A stretch of DNA of 64,000 nt, from contig CAYJCU010000002.1 in assembly GCA_964368765.1 (NCBI GenBank), forward strand, positions 1-64,000. Direction: 5' to 3'. Shown here piece after piece: positions 60,814-64,000 of the stretch. A program made the translations under genes and the position numbers. Within the stretch, counting starts at the first letter, position 1. Each line of letters opens with the position of its first letter. The notes beneath the pieces are model-generated. The model was given only the letters and a program-made list of their open reading frames with translations. It was not told the DNA's origin and did no database searches. The stretch is from JADFUS01 sp964368765. Lineage in GTDB: Bacteria > Bacteroidota > Bacteroidia > Bacteroidales > Rikenellaceae.

Positions 60814-63210
60814 ATGCGTAAATTATTATTTCTAGTAATTTTTATTCTCTCTTTGACTAGTGTAAATGGTCAAAGTGTTGGCTTGGTGCTTAGTGGTGGT
60901 GGTGCTAAAGGGTTGTACCATATAGGTGTAATTAAAGCACTTGAAGAGAGTAATATTCCTATCGATTATGTCGCAGGAACATCAATCGGTGCAATAGTAG
61001 CTGGTTTCTATGCCGCAGGCTACTCTGCCGATGAGATGATAGAGATTGTTACAGAGAATGATGTCTCTCAATGGGTATCTAACAAACTAGATGATAAATA
61101 TATATACTACTATACACAAGACGAGGTTAAACCTACACTTTTTTCGGCTAGGATTAATTTAAGAGGTATCTTTAGAGATAGTAGTGATATTGTATCAACC
61201 GATATAGGGGGTATCACCTCGCCTACGGCTACCGCATTTGTTGATGTAACACTTCCTAGTCTTATACCTGCAACACAATTTGATATAGAGCTGTTGGGGC
61301 TCTTCTCTAAAGCCAATAGCGTTATTAAGGGTAATTTTGATAATCTCTTTGTGCCTTTTGGTTGTGCAGCGGCTGATATTGTTGAGAAGAGGGTTCACTT
61401 CTTGCGTAGTGGCGATTTCTCAGAGGCTATACGTGCCTCTATGGCTATTCCTATTGTATTTAGTCCTGTTATTAAAGATAGTGTGGTGCTTGTTGATGGT
61501 GGTGTATATAATAACTTTCCATGGCGAGAGATGAGAGAGAGTTTCAACCCTGATTTTATTATTGGTGCTAGATGTGTTGATGCTGCTGGGGTTACTAATC
61601 TAAATATAGCAGGTCAGCTAGAGCTTCTGATAATGCGAGAGACCAATTATGATATGCCATCAGATATGGGTATCGTTATAGGAAGAGGTATTGATGTGGG
61701 AACACTTGATTTCTCAGATCCTATGCCTACTATTATGAGTGGTTTTTTCGACACTATGAAACAGATAGAAGAGATAAAGGCAAGAGTGCCACGTGAGGTG
61801 ACCGAGGCAGAGGTTGCTCGCAAGCGTATAGCTTTTCGCTCTAAGCAGCCTGTTTTATACTTCTCAGGAGAGAGTGTGGAGAGGCTAAATATCATACGTA
61901 GCGATAATACAGATGGCTCAAAGAGCGATACCTTGACAGTTAATACAGCCATAAGAATAAATAACGAGACAGAGAATAGTGGTACCCCTACGAGATATAG
62001 CTACACCTTTGAGGGTATGAAGCAGGTCTACTATCGCACTGTTATAGATAGAGATATGATACCCACCTTTCCACGTGCTAAGTATAACCCTGTTACGGGT
62101 CTTTATGATTTAGATGTTAAGATGACAGCTGTTCCAGAATTCAGGATAAATGGGGGGCTTAATATCTCATCATCCACTATCAATCAGGTTTTTCTTGGTT
62201 TGGCATATCAAGATAATAGGGCTGTGCGTGGTAACTATTCGTTAGATGGCTATCTAGGTTCATTCTACAATTCGGCACAGTTTCGTGCTCGACACACATT
62301 CTACAATAATCTACTACCCTTCTATCTTGAAAACACAATAACATATAACTATTTAGATTATGCTAAGGCTAATAATCAATCCTTTGCCTTTAATTATCAG
62401 TCAGACGAGGGGAACTACTTCTCTAATGAGTTATATTTGAGTTCGTCTTTAGGTTTCAAAATACGCAAGAACGGAAAGGGTGTAATACGTGTTGCTTTGG
62501 GGCGTGATGTGATAAAATTCTCAGATAAGATAATAACTAACGATGTTGTGTATAATGACAGAGCACAACTCTATTATGCAAATATAGGTGCAGTGCTAGA
62601 CGAGAATACACTCAACTATCAAGCTTATGCCACAAGTGGTAGAAAAATGAGCCTTTCAGGATCGTTCACAATGGCAAATGCGAAGATAACAGAGCCCGCA
62701 AAAATAGATTTTCCAGAGCGTGATATTTTTACTTCGCAAACACAATGGTTTGGTGTGTCGTATAGTTTAGAGCACTATATAAAACTATCAAAGAGATTCT
62801 CTTTAGGCTACCTTGTATCTGGAGTATATACCAATATACCCCATTTAGGAGATAACTATGTTAATCGCGCTTATGCTCCACATTTTGCACCTACGGAGTT
62901 CTCTAAAACGCTATTTTTGTCTGAGTATCAAGATGATTCGTTTTTGGGGGTTGGCGTTATGCCTATACTAGAGTTTTCTGATAAGGTATATATAAAAGGG
63001 GGATTATATATGTATAAACCCGATATATTTGAATACAATAAACTAGCTGATAATTTAAAATTTTTATCAGTTGCCGCCATGGTCTACCAATCGCCGTTGG
63101 GGCCTATATCACTATCGTATAATGGCTTTAGTGATTCGTCGGCTAAGAATGATTATTTTATATTTAGTTTTGGGTATATGTTGTTTAATAAGAGAGGTGT
63201 GATATATTAG
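60814..63210 (+). CDS. Patatin-like phospholipase with C-terminal outer-membrane barrel
   Basis: The ATG at 60814 gives 798 residues (a GTG lies 21 bp upstream). After a signal peptide (about 1-20) comes a patatin domain: oxyanion loop GGGAKG (28-33), nucleophile GTSIG (S57) and the dyad aspartate in DGGVYNN (D228). From about 350 a POTRA-like part leads into a surface-antigen/Omp85-type barrel to the end (FSFGYMLFNKRG). This resembles secreted phospholipases of the type V group. It may act on phospholipids at the outer membrane. surE follows by 48 bp. Confidence 0.9.
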   Translation: MRKLLFLVIFILSLTSVNGQSVGLVLSGGGAKGLYHIGVIKALEESNIPIDYVAGTSIGAIVAGFYAAGYSADEMIEIVTENDVSQWVSNKLDDKYIYYYTQDEVKPTLFSARINLRGIFRDSSDIVSTDIGGITSPTATAFVDVTLPSLIPATQFDIELLGLFSKANSVIKGNFDNLFVPFGCAAADIVEKRVHFLRSGDFSEAIRASMAIPIVFSPVIKDSVVLVDGGVYNNFPWREMRESFNPDFIIGARCVDAAGVTNLNIAGQLELLIMRETNYDMPSDMGIVIGRGIDVGTLDFSDPMPTIMSGFFDTMKQIEEIKARVPREVTEAEVARKRIAFRSKQPVLYFSGESVERLNIIRSDNTDGSKSDTLTVNTAIRINNETENSGTPTRYSYTFEGMKQVYYRTVIDRDMIPTFPRAKYNPVTGLYDLDVKMTAVPEFRINGGLNISSSTINQVFLGLAYQDNRAVRGNYSLDGYLGSFYNSAQFRARHTFYNNLLPFYLENTITYNYLDYAKANNQSFAFNYQSDEGNYFSNELYLSSSLGFKIRKNGKGVIRVALGRDVIKFSDKIITNDVVYNDRAQLYYANIGAVLDENTLNYQAYATSGRKMSLSGSFTMANAKITEPAKIDFPERDIFTSQTQWFGVSYSLEHYIKLSKRFSLGYLVSGVYTNIPHLGDNYVNRAYAPHFAPTEFSKTLFLSEYQDDSFLGVGVMPILEFSDKVYIKGGLYMYKPDIFEYNKLADNLKFLSVAAMVYQSPLGPISLSYNGFSDSSAKNDYFIFSFGYMLFNKRGVIY

Positions 63211-63258
63211 CGTTAATATAAACACTGTTAATTTATAAAAAATATTTTGAGTAAGTGT

Positions 63259-64000
63259 ATGAGACAGAGAATTTTAATAGCAAATGATGATGGTATAAAC
63301 GCAAAAGGATTGAGAGCCTTGATAGAGGCAGCCTCGCACTTTGGCGATATAGTGGTGGTTGCCCCAGAGACAGGAATGTCGGGCATGTCGCACGCCATAA
63401 CAATGAGTACACCCATATATCTTCGTACAGTGAGAGAGAGCGAAACTATACGTGTCTACGCTTGCCACGGCACCCCTGCCGACTGTATTAAGGTGGCGGT
63501 TGATTATCTTATGGAAGAGCCACCCACACTTATATTGTCTGGCATAAACCACGGCTCTAACTCTAATATATGCTCTATCTATTCGGGTACAATAGGGGCA
63601 GCTATGGAGGGCTCTATGTATAACATACCATCAATAGGTTTCTCGTTAGAGTCGCACTCAGCTAAGGCCGATTTTACGGCAGCCACTAAGATAGCTCGTA
63701 AAATTATAGAGACAACACTTAATAATGTTAAAGAGGGAGAGTATCTGTGCCTTAATGTAAATATCCCCAATGTGCCCTATGAAGAGGTAAAGGGTATTGT
63801 TACCTGCCCACAAGCTATGGGGGTATGGAAAGAGAATTTTGTTAAGAATACCAACCCACGTGGTATGGACTATTTCTGGCTTACTGGTGATTTTTATCCA
63901 TATAACCCTGAGGATAAAAATGTTGATGTGCACCACCTAGCTAATAACTATGTAACGGTAGTGCCTCTTCAACCCGATATGACAAACCATAAACAGCTTG
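63259..64000 (+). CDS. surE: 5'/3'-nucleotidase SurE (incomplete at window end)
   Basis: Translation from the ATG at 63259 gives 247 residues before the window ends, with no stop reached. The start MRQRILIANDDGINAKGL holds the DD metal-binding pair (D9, D10); SGINHGSNSN and YSGTIGAAMEG are the other SurE blocks. It removes phosphate from nucleoside monophosphates. It probably forms an operon with the phospholipase gene. About 10-15 residues appear to be missing at the C-terminus, judged by usual SurE length. Confidence 0.95.
   Translation, partial: MRQRILIANDDGINAKGLRALIEAASHFGDIVVVAPETGMSGMSHAITMSTPIYLRTVRESETIRVYACHGTPADCIKVAVDYLMEEPPTLILSGINHGSNSNICSIYSGTIGAAMEGSMYNIPSIGFSLESHSAKADFTAATKIARKIIETTLNNVKEGEYLCLNVNIPNVPYEEVKGIVTCPQAMGVWKENFVKNTNPRGMDYFWLTGDFYPYNPEDKNVDVHHLANNYVTVVPLQPDMTNHKQL

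Noticed and set aside
61781..61800. Further CACGTG sites as parS
   Set aside because: The CACGTG near 61790, and others near 3243, 45445, 62070 and 63860, lack the flanking palindrome of the two accepted sites.
1..64000. CRISPR array
   Set aside because: No regularly spaced direct repeats with unique spacers; the tandem repeats seen (12-bp and 21-bp) have no spacers.

Overview
The window looks like a low-G+C member of the Bacteroidales, probably gut-associated; the family cannot be fixed from sequence alone. The evidence is two SusC/SusD nutrient-uptake loci each headed by an ECF sigma factor and a FecR-type anti-sigma factor, a fimbrillin (Mfa/FimA-type) surface-fibre locus, Bacteroidetes -7 promoter boxes (TAnnTTTG), and household genes (mnmG, ybeY, pheS, nadA, surE) with Bacteroidetes-type motifs. 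Nearly all genes lie on the minus strand.

Layout. (1) 129-3845: a single-chain restriction-modification enzyme with nuclease, methylase and specificity parts. (2) 4032-13784: a chromosomal sigma / FecR / SusC / SusD / fasciclin lipoprotein / small lipoprotein / thioredoxin operon. (3) 13909-17446: an ECF sigma factor, a small membrane protein, a Spy/CpxP-like protein and an M3 peptidase, which look like one envelope-stress unit. (4) 17998-19120: SUI1-type protein, MazG-like protein and D-aminoacyl-tRNA deacylase. (5) 19270-19344: a CAT-anticodon tRNA whose last 45 bp are repeated exactly at 38405-38449. These repeats bound a 19.1-kb integrated element (19301-38449) with a tyrosine recombinase, an excisionase-like protein, primase and VapE-like replication genes, a MobC/relaxase pair with a candidate oriT, and 10.4 kb of cargo. 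(6) 38917-52759: a fimbrial/adhesin locus of seven genes, including three very large lipoproteins with a shared C-terminal module. (7) 53494-64000: nadA, mntP, an operon of cyclophilin-pheS-envC-ybeY-mnmG, then patatin-like phospholipase and surE on the plus strand. Two ParB-box palindromes (55210 and 57721) lie in this last region and suggest it is near the replication origin.

How it fits together. The most notable feature is that the cargo of the mobilizable element is a complete, self-regulated SusC/SusD uptake cassette: its own sigma factor and anti-sigma factor, transporter, SusD, and two carbohydrate-recognition-type lipoproteins. It carries no recognisable hydrolase. It parallels the resident locus at 4-14 kb, so the host appears to have gained a second sigma-controlled outer-membrane uptake system by tRNA-targeted integration. 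The fimbrial locus seems to form two transcription units that share a 26-bp promoter-like box. Several families of short dispersed repeats lie in the intergenic spaces. No CRISPR array, rRNA gene or insertion-sequence transposase was seen.
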